64,000 bases of DNA, from the NCBI GenBank assembly GCA_007745835.1, contig CP036424.1:1821001-1885000 (forward strand), written 5' to 3'. A program made the position numbers and the translations under genes. This document shows positions 10,029 to 18,149 of this stretch, piece by piece. This stretch comes from Planctomycetes bacterium MalM25 (GTDB lineage Bacteria > Planctomycetota > Planctomycetia > Pirellulales > Lacipirellulaceae). Every line of letters starts with the position of its first letter. Within the stretch, counting starts at the first letter, position 1. The notes below the pieces were generated by a model. It was not told where the DNA came from and did no database searches. It worked only from the letters and a program-made list of their open reading frames with translations.

Positions 10029-10037
10029 ACGGCTTAA

Positions 10038-12095
10038 TCAATGGCCGGTGAGCATCTCCTGCCGGTAGCGACGCATCACGTCGGCACGCAGCAACAGCCC
10101 AACCAGGCGTCGGCTCTCGCCCACGCCGACTTCGACCGGCAGCGTCTCCACGTCGCGGGCGCCGAAGTCGCGCATCGCTTCGATCAGGTTCTCGGACGGG
10201 TGCACCGAGATCACGCTCCGCAGCGCGATGTCTTCGGCGTTCACCAGCTCCGGTTGCAGGTCGCTGTCGAGGACGCGGTGCAGGTCCTCGGCGCGGATGA
10301 TGCCCACGAGCTTGCCGTCCCCGCCGATGACCGGCAGGCTCTCCATCTCGGGATTGTCGCGGGCGATGCGGATGATCTCCGCGGCGTTGTCCTCCGGTTT
10401 GAGCGTCGGGAAACGCCGGATCATCACGTCCCGCACCATCACGTGGTCGAGGTTATGCAGGTCGTGCCCGCGGGCGATCTGCTCGCCGCGCCGGCTCAGC
10501 TTCTTGTAGTAGATACTCTCGGGATCGACGATCCGCGTGACGATGCTCGCGACGCCCGTGGCGGCCATGATCGGCAGGATGATGGCGTACTGGTCGGTCA
10601 TTTCGTAGACGATCAGGATCGCCGACAGGACGCCCTGCGTCGCCCCGGCGACAACGGCCGCCATGCCGACGATCGCGTAGACGCCCGGCGAGTGACTGAA
10701 CTCCGGGATCAGCAGGTTCATCACGAGCCCGAAAGCCCCGCCCAGCGTGGCGCCCAAGAAGAGCGACGGCGCGAAGACGCCCCCCGAACCGCCGCCGGCG
10801 AGGGTCAGGCTGGTCAGGATCGGCTTGAGCAAGATCAGCGGCGCCAGCCAGAGCAACTCGGTCAGGAGGCGATCGCTTGGCACGAAGACCGCCCGCTCGG
10901 GCGCGGTGCGGAAAAGCTCGGCGAACAGCGTCGAGGCGGGGCGTTCTGCCTGCTCTTTGCCTTCGACCCGCAGGTGCAACGAGTGCTCGACGACCGGGTA
11001 GCCGACGCCCATGAGCGGGGGCAGGGGCGTGGTCACCGAGGATGAGACCTCCGAATTGAAGGGCGCCGCCGCCGGGTAGAGCACGCCGACGACCCCAACG
11101 ATCGACCCGAGCACCAGGGCGCGGATCCGCCAATCGGGGAGCCAGCGTTGGGTGACGTCCTCCAGGCCGTAGAGCACCTTGATGAAGGCCGCCGCCGCCA
11201 AGCCGGCGACCAGCCCGAGCAACAGGTAGCTTGGCAATTGGGCCCAGGCGCCGTCGAACTGGTACTCGAGACTCTGAAAGGCCGGATTGAGACGGTGCTC
11301 GCCGACGTGCTGCTGCACGACATCCGCAATGACACTCGCCAGCACGATCGGCGTGAGCGACTCGACGGCGAACGTCCCGAGGATGATCTCGCTAGCGAAG
11401 ATCACCCCGGCGAGCGGGGCGTTGAACGTCGCGCTGATGCCCGCCGCGGCGCCGGCGGCGACCAGCACCTTGATGTTCTTCGCGGAGAGCCGAAAGAGCT
11501 GACCCGCCGTGCTGCCCAGCGCCGACCCAATCTGGACGATCGGGCCCTCGCGGCCCGCCGAGCCCCCCGTGCCGATTGTTACTCCGCTGGCGAGGATCTT
11601 CACCAGCGCGATCCGCGGGCGGATGACGCCGTCGTGGCGGGCGACCGCGGTGATCACTTCGGGCACGCCGTGACCCTGGGCCTCCGGGGCGAAGGTCCTG
11701 GTCGCCCAGGAGACGAGCAGCAAGCCGATCGCGGGGCTGGCGATGAGGGCGATCGACCAGAGGGCCATCAAGAACCCCGATGCGTCGCAACGGGCGTGGG
11801 CCGCTAGGCCGTAGGTCAGCTCGGTGACCCCCTCGATAAGGTGGCCGAAGAGGGCCGCCCCGAAGCCGGCCAGCAGCCCGACCGCCGCCGCCAGCAGCAT
11901 CGTGAGATAGCCCCCCGGTACGACGCCACGCTCGGCCAGCGAGCGAATCCAGGCGACGAAACGAGCGGCCACGGGCGGCTTGAGGGGAGGATTGAGAGGC
12001 GGGCAGGTGAGTGGCCCCTCACGCCTGCGCGGCGGCGAGAGACGGGTGCGGAGGGCGAGCCCCCCCGACTGAGACCCGTTGAGCCTATTCGCCAC
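10038..12095 (-). CDS. ClC-family chloride channel/transporter with CBS pair
   Basis: 685 residues. The membrane domain (about residues 60-500) carries ClC signatures GSAGREGPIVQIGS (the GREGP anion-binding motif) and a later GGGSGGVFAPSL. Two CBS domains follow (about 545-600 and 615-675). Whether it is a channel or a Cl-/H+ exchanger cannot be settled from these motifs. The GTG at 12095 is the longest start; the first 45 residues are Pro/Arg-rich and may not be translated, and a GTG at 11972 just before the first helix is a good alternative. Confidence 0.9.
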   Translation of the reverse strand: MANRLNGSQSGGLALRTRLSPPRRREGPLTCPPLNPPLKPPVAARFVAWIRSLAERGVVPGGYLTMLLAAAVGLLAGFGAALFGHLIEGVTELTYGLAAHARCDASGFLMALWSIALIASPAIGLLLVSWATRTFAPEAQGHGVPEVITAVARHDGVIRPRIALVKILASGVTIGTGGSAGREGPIVQIGSALGSTAGQLFRLSAKNIKVLVAAGAAAGISATFNAPLAGVIFASEIILGTFAVESLTPIVLASVIADVVQQHVGEHRLNPAFQSLEYQFDGAWAQLPSYLLLGLVAGLAAAAFIKVLYGLEDVTQRWLPDWRIRALVLGSIVGVVGVLYPAAAPFNSEVSSSVTTPLPPLMGVGYPVVEHSLHLRVEGKEQAERPASTLFAELFRTAPERAVFVPSDRLLTELLWLAPLILLKPILTSLTLAGGGSGGVFAPSLFLGATLGGAFGLVMNLLIPEFSHSPGVYAIVGMAAVVAGATQGVLSAILIVYEMTDQYAIILPIMAATGVASIVTRIVDPESIYYKKLSRRGEQIARGHDLHNLDHVMVRDVMIRRFPTLKPEDNAAEIIRIARDNPEMESLPVIGGDGKLVGIIRAEDLHRVLDSDLQPELVNAEDIALRSVISVHPSENLIEAMRDFGARDVETLPVEVGVGESRRLVGLLLRADVMRRYRQEMLTGH

Positions 12096-12316
12096 GCCCG
12101 CGGATCGCTAGCCAGACCAAGGGAAAAGTGCGTCTGCGTCGTTTCGTCGCGTGTGGTGAGGGGCGGCCGACCCCGGCATCGCCAATCCTAGGGGACGCCG
12201 GTAAACTGTCGGGTCTGATCGGTGGCGGCCCGCGAACTTCTCCTGGCGGTCACCGCTCCTGTCTGCCGATCCGACTGTCCACCGATAACCCGCCTCACCC
12301 CCGCCCGACAAAGACG

Positions 12317-13459
12317 ATGGCCACCGCGACGGCGAACCAAGAGCGTGTCTTCAACTTCTCTGCCGGCCCGGCTGTGCTGCCGGTTTCGGTCCTTGAGCAG
12401 GCCCGCGACGAGATGCTGTCGCTCCCCGGCGTGGGGGCCAGCGTGCTGGAGATCAGCCACCGCAGCCCCGCCTTCACCGAGATCATCGAGGCGACCGAAG
12501 CGAACCTCCGCAAGCTGCTGAGCGTGCCCGAGGATTACTCGATCCTCTTCCTCCAGGGGGGCGGGCGGCTGCAATTCTCCATGGCCCCGATGAACCTCAT
12601 TGGCGAGCACGGCGCGTTCAAGGGCAAGTCGGCCAACTACCTCATCACGGGCTCCTGGGGCAAGCAGGCGATGGCCGAGTCGACCAAAGTCGGCCCGACC
12701 AAGGCGGTCTACAACGCCTCGGAAACCAACTTCGACCGGCTCCCCGGTCCCTTCTGCGAGGGGGAGCCCACGCCGGAGTACTCCGACGACGCGGCGTTCG
12801 TCCACTACACCTGCAACGAGACCATCCAGGGCGTGCAGTTCCCGTCCGAGCCGGACACGGGCGGCATCCCGCTGGTGTGCGACGCCTCGAGCGACTTCAT
12901 GCACAAGAAGCTCGACGTCAGCAAGTACGGCCTGATCTACGCCTGTGCCCAGAAAAACGCCGGCCCGGCTGGCGTGACGATCGTCATCGTCAAGAAGGAG
13001 CTGGTCGAGGGCGCGAGCGACGACCTGCCGATTTACTGCAACTACAACACGCACATCAAATCGAACTCGCTGAACAACACGCCGCCGACCTTCTCGATCT
13101 ACGTCGTGAAGCTCGTGACCGAGTGGCTCATGCGTGAGTTCGGCGACCTCGACGCGGTGCACAAGCACAACGCGGCGAAGGCGAAGCTCCTCTACGACGT
13201 GCTCGACGCCTCGCCGGAGTTCTACAAGGGCCACGCGCAGCCCGGCTGCCGCAGCCTGATGAACGTCGCGTTCAATCTGCCCTCCGATGACCTGACCGCG
13301 GCGTTCCTCGCGGGCGGCAAGGAGCGGGGGCTCAGCGACCTGAAGGGCCACCGCAGCGTCGGCGGAGCCCGGGCGTCGATCTACAATGCGATGCCGGTCG
13401 AGGGGGTCGAGGCCCTCCGTGACTACATGATCGAGTTCCGCGATCAAAACGCTTCTTAA
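12317..13459 (+). CDS. serC: Phosphoserine aminotransferase
   Basis: 380 residues. This PLP enzyme makes 3-phosphoserine from 3-phosphohydroxypyruvate. Family blocks are RVFNFSAGPAVLP at the N-terminus, FLQGGGRLQFSMAPMNL, CDASSDF, and the PLP-lysine region YACAQKNAGPAGVTI. Also visible is LNNTPPTFSIY. ATG 12317 is chosen because FNFSAGP should sit near the N-terminus. The next gene is serA, 101 bases on, so two steps of serine synthesis are adjacent. No serB is in the window. Confidence 0.95.
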   Translation: MATATANQERVFNFSAGPAVLPVSVLEQARDEMLSLPGVGASVLEISHRSPAFTEIIEATEANLRKLLSVPEDYSILFLQGGGRLQFSMAPMNLIGEHGAFKGKSANYLITGSWGKQAMAESTKVGPTKAVYNASETNFDRLPGPFCEGEPTPEYSDDAAFVHYTCNETIQGVQFPSEPDTGGIPLVCDASSDFMHKKLDVSKYGLIYACAQKNAGPAGVTIVIVKKELVEGASDDLPIYCNYNTHIKSNSLNNTPPTFSIYVVKLVTEWLMREFGDLDAVHKHNAAKAKLLYDVLDASPEFYKGHAQPGCRSLMNVAFNLPSDDLTAAFLAGGKERGLSDLKGHRSVGGARASIYNAMPVEGVEALRDYMIEFRDQNAS

Positions 13460-13560
13460 GTGCTTCGCCGGGGGGGATCGGTCGGTCTCCGTCGATGGCT
13501 TTGCCCCGTGGCTTGCAAGCTTCCATTCAGCATTCCGTCTCTAGCCTACAGCTTCCCCCA

Positions 13561-15180
13561 ATGCCCAGCGTCATTGTCCTGGACGACCTCGCCCCCGAAG
13601 GCCTCGCTCTGCTCGATGCGGCCGAAGGGATCACCTACGAAGTCCGCACCGGGTTGAAGGGGGACGACCTCAAGTCGGCCCTCAACGAGTTCGACGGCGC
13701 CATCTGCCGCAGCGGGGTGAAGCTCACCCCCGAGGTGCTCGAGGGCAACACGCAACTCAAGGCCGTGGTGCGGGCCGGTGTCGGCACGGACAACATCGAT
13801 AAACCGGCCGCGACACGCGCCGGCATCGTCGTGATGAACACGCCGGCGGGCAACACGGTCAGCACGGCCGAGCACGCCATCGCCCTGATGCTCGCGATGA
13901 GCCGCAACGTGGCGGTCGCCAACCAGTCGCTCATCGAGGGCCGCTGGGACCGCAAGAAGTTCATGGGCTCGCAGCTCGCCGGCAAGACGCTCGGCGTGGT
14001 CGGCCTGGGTCGCATCGGCTTGGCGGTCGCCGCCCGCGCCCACGCCTTCGAGATGGACATCCTCGGCTACGACCCGTTCATGTCCGAAGAGCGTGCGAAG
14101 TCGCTCGGCATCGAGCTGGTCGAGAAGGTCGACGACATGCTCCCACGCATCGACTACCTCAGCGTGCACACGCCGCTGACCGACGAGACACGCGGCATGA
14201 TCTCCGACGCCCAGCTCGAGATCATCAAGCCGGGCGCCCGCCTGGTGAACGGCGCCCGCGGCGGCATCTACGACGAGGCCGCCCTCGTGAAGGGGCTCGA
14301 GTCGGGCAAGCTGGCCGGCGTCGCGCTGGACGTCTACCCGGACGAGCCCTGCACGGAGAACCCGTTGTTCGGCATGCCGGGCGTCGTCTGCACGCCCCAC
14401 CTGGGGGCGAGCACCGAGGAGGCCCAGACGCAGGTCGCCGTCGAGGCGGTCGAGTTGGTCACCGCGTTCCTCAAGACGGGCGCCATCAAGTGCGCCGTCA
14501 ACACGGCCGCCCTCGACCCGACGACGCTCGCGAGCCTCAAGAGCTACATCGACGTGGCCCACCGACTCGGCAAGCTGGCCGAGGGCCTCGCGCCCAGCGG
14601 CATGTCGTCCTGCCGGCTCACGTACCGGGGCGAACTGGCCGACCGCGACACGAAGGTGCTCACCTCGGCGTTCGCCGTCGGGCTCTTGGAGCACGCGATG
14701 GGCGACGACGTGAACCTCGTCAACGCCGAGTCACTGCTCACCGAGCGCGGCATCACGCTGGTGACCGAGAGCAGTTCGCAGCAGGGGGCGTTCCGCTCCT
14801 CGATGACGGTCGAGTTCTCCGCTGGCGAGTCGACCAACTCGATCACCGGCACCCTGCTCGGCGAGGACATGCCCCGTCTGGTCGCTCTGAACGGCTACCG
14901 CCTCGAGGCGTTCCTCGACGGCTGCCTGGTGCTGTTCAAGCACAAGGACGTGCCCGGCATCATCGGCTCGGTCGGCACGATCCTCGGCGAGCACGGCGTC
15001 AACATCGCCCAGATGGCGGTCGGCCGCGACCAGCCCGGGGGCGAGGCGATCGGCGTGCTGAACGTCGATGGCGAGCCCTCCGACGCCTGCCTCGAAGCGA
15101 TCCGGGGCCACGAGGCGATCAGCAGCGCCCGGGTCGTTCACTTGCCGGCGGCGGGCACGCTGCCGTCGTGGCTGGGGTGA
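13561..15180 (+). CDS. serA: D-3-phosphoglycerate dehydrogenase, long ACT-domain form
   Basis: 539 residues. It oxidises 3-phosphoglycerate to 3-phosphohydroxypyruvate, the entry step of serine synthesis. The substrate domain is followed by an NAD-binding fold with GVVGLGRIG, a catalytic Arg region (VNGARGG), and PHLGAST containing the catalytic His. An intervening domain (about residues 315-450) and a C-terminal ACT domain (about 465-530; VPGIIGSVGTILGEHGVNI) make this the long form, in which serine feedback through ACT is known. Start is ATG 13561; 22 further codons upstream are open but do not look like the family. Confidence 0.95.
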   Translation: MPSVIVLDDLAPEGLALLDAAEGITYEVRTGLKGDDLKSALNEFDGAICRSGVKLTPEVLEGNTQLKAVVRAGVGTDNIDKPAATRAGIVVMNTPAGNTVSTAEHAIALMLAMSRNVAVANQSLIEGRWDRKKFMGSQLAGKTLGVVGLGRIGLAVAARAHAFEMDILGYDPFMSEERAKSLGIELVEKVDDMLPRIDYLSVHTPLTDETRGMISDAQLEIIKPGARLVNGARGGIYDEAALVKGLESGKLAGVALDVYPDEPCTENPLFGMPGVVCTPHLGASTEEAQTQVAVEAVELVTAFLKTGAIKCAVNTAALDPTTLASLKSYIDVAHRLGKLAEGLAPSGMSSCRLTYRGELADRDTKVLTSAFAVGLLEHAMGDDVNLVNAESLLTERGITLVTESSSQQGAFRSSMTVEFSAGESTNSITGTLLGEDMPRLVALNGYRLEAFLDGCLVLFKHKDVPGIIGSVGTILGEHGVNIAQMAVGRDQPGGEAIGVLNVDGEPSDACLEAIRGHEAISSARVVHLPAAGTLPSWLG

Positions 15181-15233
15181 GCCAGAGCACGGTTTCGTCC
15201 TCGGCGTCATCCTTCGGCATCGGGCTAGGCAGC

Positions 15234-16091
15234 ATGATCCGCAACTTGATCGCGATGCTCATTTTGTCCGGGCTGCCCCTGGCCGCGCTCGCGGACCTCG
15301 GTGAAGTCGAAGTCCGCCGCGACATCGTTTACCACCGTGTCGGTGAGCGTGAGCTGCTGCTCGACGCCTACCTGCCGAAGGTGGAGGAAGCTCGACCCGC
15401 CGTGCTGGTTGTCCACGGCGGCGGCTGGCGAACGGGGGATCGGCGTCAGTTGCAGGCTTACGCACGTGGGCTCGCAGAACGTGGCTACGTCGGCTTTGCA
15501 ATCGATTACCGCCTGGCGCCGGAGCACAAGTTCCCGGCTCAGATCGAGGACTGCCGCTCGGCGGTGAAGTGGGTGCGTGAGCACGCCGAGGAGTACGGGG
15601 CCGACCCTGGCAAGATCGGCGCGGTCGGGTACTCCGCGGGGGGGCACCTAGCCCTCCTCTTGGGCACGACCGGTGAAGCCGATGCCGAGGCGGACACGCG
15701 TCTGCAGGCGGTCGTGGCCGGCGGAGCGCCGGGCGATTTCGAGTGGTTCCCCGACAACGGTAAGTGGGCCGAGTTCCTGATGGGGGGCGACCTCGACACC
15801 GCCGCCGAGAACTTCCACAACGCGTCGCCCTCGGTCTTCGCCGACAAGGCCGACCCGCCCGTCTTTATGTTCCACGGGGCGGCGGACAAGATCGTCCCGC
15901 TCATCTGGTCCGAGTCGTGCCACAAGTCGCTGGTCGAGGCGGGCGTTCGTGCCGAGTTGCACGTCGTTCCGAAGGCGGACCACATCGGAACGATCGCCGA
16001 TCGGACCTCTCTGGAGAAGGCGTTCGAGTTCCTCTCCCGCGAACTCGGCGGCGGGATGGAAGGGGCGGAACAGCCGGGCGGAGGCGGCTGA
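15234..16091 (+). CDS. Secreted alpha/beta-hydrolase (acetyl-esterase/lipase type)
   Basis: 285 residues. It begins with a signal peptide (MIRNLIAMLILSGLPLAALA). The mature part has the esterase features: oxyanion-hole HGGGWR, then YRLAPEHKFPAQIEDC, the nucleophile elbow GYSAGGH, and a late HGAADKIVP and KADHIG supplying the acid and His. This is the hormone-sensitive-lipase/BD-FAE-like group, common in planctomycetes and often acting on acetylated polysaccharides. ATG 15234 is chosen for the signal peptide; a GTG at 15177 overlapping the serA stop is also in frame. Confidence 0.85.
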   Translation: MIRNLIAMLILSGLPLAALADLGEVEVRRDIVYHRVGERELLLDAYLPKVEEARPAVLVVHGGGWRTGDRRQLQAYARGLAERGYVGFAIDYRLAPEHKFPAQIEDCRSAVKWVREHAEEYGADPGKIGAVGYSAGGHLALLLGTTGEADAEADTRLQAVVAGGAPGDFEWFPDNGKWAEFLMGGDLDTAAENFHNASPSVFADKADPPVFMFHGAADKIVPLIWSESCHKSLVEAGVRAELHVVPKADHIGTIADRTSLEKAFEFLSRELGGGMEGAEQPGGGG

Positions 16092-16257
16092 CCCGTACGG
16101 GTGGTGCGACCCGGCCTTCGAGGGGGTTTTTCGGGGCGGATGACCGGGCTCACGATCAGGAGCGGGGTGGAGCGGACCCGATATCCACAGAGTCCGCCCC
16201 CACGTGTCGGCGTCTCCCCGCCGACACGATCCCTCCCATCGTTCAAGTCCGCACGCC

Positions 16258-16497
16258 ATGATCACCACCGAAGCGACGGCCGCGACGGCCAACACGCTGC
16301 ACGAGACGGTAAGCGAAGCCCTCGAGGCGAGCCCCTACATCACGGGACGACGCCTCCGCATCGAGGCGGGCGACGGCCGCGTCCGGCTGCGGGGCGACGT
16401 CGGCACCTTCTTCGAGAAGCAGATGGCCCAGGAGGTCGTCCGCCGGATCGACGGAGTCGAGCTGGTTGAGAACCACCTGCAAGTCGCTTGGACCTGA
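16258..16497 (+). CDS. Small BON-domain protein
   Basis: 79 residues, essentially one BON domain (ISPYITG-like region, then VRLRGDVGTFFEKQMAQEVVRRI and GVELVENHL). BON domains are usually periplasmic or membrane-associated, but no signal peptide is visible here, so it is probably cytoplasmic. ATG 16258 is preferred to the longer frame from 16204, whose added residues are low-complexity. Confidence 0.75.
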   Translation: MITTEATAATANTLHETVSEALEASPYITGRRLRIEAGDGRVRLRGDVGTFFEKQMAQEVVRRIDGVELVENHLQVAWT

Positions 16498-16544
16498 GGT
16501 AGCGGCTCACGCTTTTGGCCGCGCGTGGGATTACAACCGACGCC

Positions 16545-17045
16545 ATGGCTCAAGACCCCTCACGAAGCCGTGGTCGCCCCGAGGCGCTCGACGCCGCGGC
16601 GCGCGAAGTCCTCGTGGCGTTGCTCACCGTCGGAGTCAGCCGGGCGGCGGCGGCCCGCTACGTTGAGGTCAGCCCGCAGACCCTGGCCAACACGGCCGAC
16701 CGCGACCCCGCGTTCGCCAAGCGGCTCGAGCTGGCCGAGGCGAGCCACCTCTTCGAACACGCCCGGGTCGTCGAGATGGCGAGCCAGAAGAATTGGCGGG
16801 CGAGCGCCTGGGCGCTGGGGCGGCTCGCTCCCGATCGCTTCGGCGATCCCAATCGACGATCGCTTCGGCGTTCGCGGACCAGCCGTCAGAGGCGGTGGTT
16901 GAAGCAGGCGCCCGATCTGATTGGGCGGATCCTCGAAGAAGAACTCCCGGCGAAGGCCTCGGCCGCGGCCAAACGGCGAGTGCGTGATCGCCTGGTCCGC
17001 CTGTGCGAGCGGCTGTTAAACCCGGACCGATCAGCCGGTTCCTAG
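16545..17045 (+). CDS. Helix-turn-helix-like protein of unknown role
   Basis: 166 residues. The N-terminal half (about residues 12-50) looks like a helix-turn-helix: LLTVGVSRAAAARYVEVSPQTLANTADRD. It resembles the small subunit of phage terminases and similar orphan DNA-binding proteins. The middle has a WALGRLAPDRFGD motif and the C-terminus is Arg/Lys-rich. No phage genes are adjacent. ATG 16545 is chosen over a TTG at 16515. Confidence 0.5.
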   Translation: MAQDPSRSRGRPEALDAAAREVLVALLTVGVSRAAAARYVEVSPQTLANTADRDPAFAKRLELAEASHLFEHARVVEMASQKNWRASAWALGRLAPDRFGDPNRRSLRRSRTSRQRRWLKQAPDLIGRILEEELPAKASAAAKRRVRDRLVRLCERLLNPDRSAGS

Positions 17046-17267
17046 GCTGGCGGCAGGGTCGAGCAGGGGCCTGCAAAGCTCGCCGGCCCGGCCGCCTTCG
17101 CTTCACACGGCGATGAGTCCTCAAGGTTTGCCTCACCCGCACCACCGGGGACGCTAGCGTCTTGCGGTAGCGGTGGTGATCCAGGCGTCCTCACTTTGAG
17201 CGTGACGGCGAGACGATCCTGCGAGCTAGGCACGTTGCCGCTCTCTACCGGTCAAGGATCGATCGCC

Positions 17268-17690
17268 GTGAAGTCCCGCCTGCTGTGTGTGCTGACCGTC
17301 GCGGGAATGACCCTGGCCGCGTCGGGGTCGCTCGGCGCGGGATACTACAACATGCCGACCAACCTGCGGCAGTGTCTCGGGTACGGCTACGGACCGGGTT
17401 ACCACGCCCCGATGTTGCTCGGCCCGATGATGAAATCCGGGATCGAAGCCCAACGGCTCCGGCGGACGCCCTCGGCCTTTGCTCCTCCGCCGCGTGCGTG
17501 GGCTCATGGGCCGACGGCGTGGCGCGGCGGATGCGCGGGAACGGGCGGTGGTGGTTGGGAGTCCTACCTGGCGGCTCCTGGCCACCCGGGATCCGGGTCG
17601 CCTTCACTCGCGACGCCCCTCGGTTCCGCGTCGGGCTATGGCGGACCCGAAGTGATCGCCCCCGGGACGAGCCTCGGACCGACTTTCTGA
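17268..17690 (+). CDS. Small secreted Gly/Pro-rich protein
   Basis: 140 residues. A signal peptide (VKSRLLCVLTVAGMTLAASGSLGA) is followed by YYNMPTNLRQCLGYGYGPGYHAPMLLGP. The rest is rich in Gly, Pro and Ser and looks unstructured. I do not assign a function. GTG 17268 is chosen because it starts right before the signal peptide. Confidence 0.55.
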   Translation: MKSRLLCVLTVAGMTLAASGSLGAGYYNMPTNLRQCLGYGYGPGYHAPMLLGPMMKSGIEAQRLRRTPSAFAPPPRAWAHGPTAWRGGCAGTGGGGWESYLAAPGHPGSGSPSLATPLGSASGYGGPEVIAPGTSLGPTF

Positions 17691-17723
17691 GCAGATCCCA
17701 TCGCCGAGAGGGGGGGATTCAAG

Positions 17724-18149
17724 GTGTCCTGGTTGCTGCGACTGGCGTTCTTCCTGGCCTGCGCCGTGTTGGTTTACGCTTGGTTGCGTCGTGGGCTCGC
17801 TCGCATCCGGAGTGAGCGGCGTCATCAGTCAGCCGCGCTGGCGGCTTTCCAACGCGATCGCCCGCGTCTCGCGGAACTTTTTCTTACCGCGGGACGGGCA
17901 GCCGTCGAGGAGCGGCGCGATCGTTGGCGAAGCTGCCGCCTTATGGAGTCGCCGCCTCAGTTGGCTCGTGATCTGGCGACCGCGGAACTCGTCGCCCTCG
18001 CCGGGGTTTGTGTTGAAGGCGAGCCGGCAGAGGGGACCGCCGTGTTCCATTGGCGATCCGGCAGGTGGACCACCGAGGGGCGCCTCGCCGCGGGCCTCAC
18101 ACCGCGTGAAACGCTGGAGCGCTACCGCGACACGCTCGAGCCGCTCTAA
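17724..18149 (+). CDS. Small membrane-anchored hypothetical protein
   Basis: 141 residues. One N-terminal transmembrane helix (WLLRLAFFLACAVLVYAW) is followed by a basic, helical soluble region and a C-terminal part that may be a small alpha/beta domain. A purine-rich stretch (GAGAGGGGGGG) sits just before the GTG start. It follows the small secreted protein by 33 bases, perhaps as one transcript. Its end overlaps the convergent LamG gene by four bases. Confidence 0.5.
   Translation: MSWLLRLAFFLACAVLVYAWLRRGLARIRSERRHQSAALAAFQRDRPRLAELFLTAGRAAVEERRDRWRSCRLMESPPQLARDLATAELVALAGVCVEGEPAEGTAVFHWRSGRWTTEGRLAAGLTPRETLERYRDTLEPL

Noticed and set aside
13495-13560. Extended N-terminus for serA
   Set aside because: The 22 extra residues do not resemble PGDH; ATG 13561 gives the normal family start.
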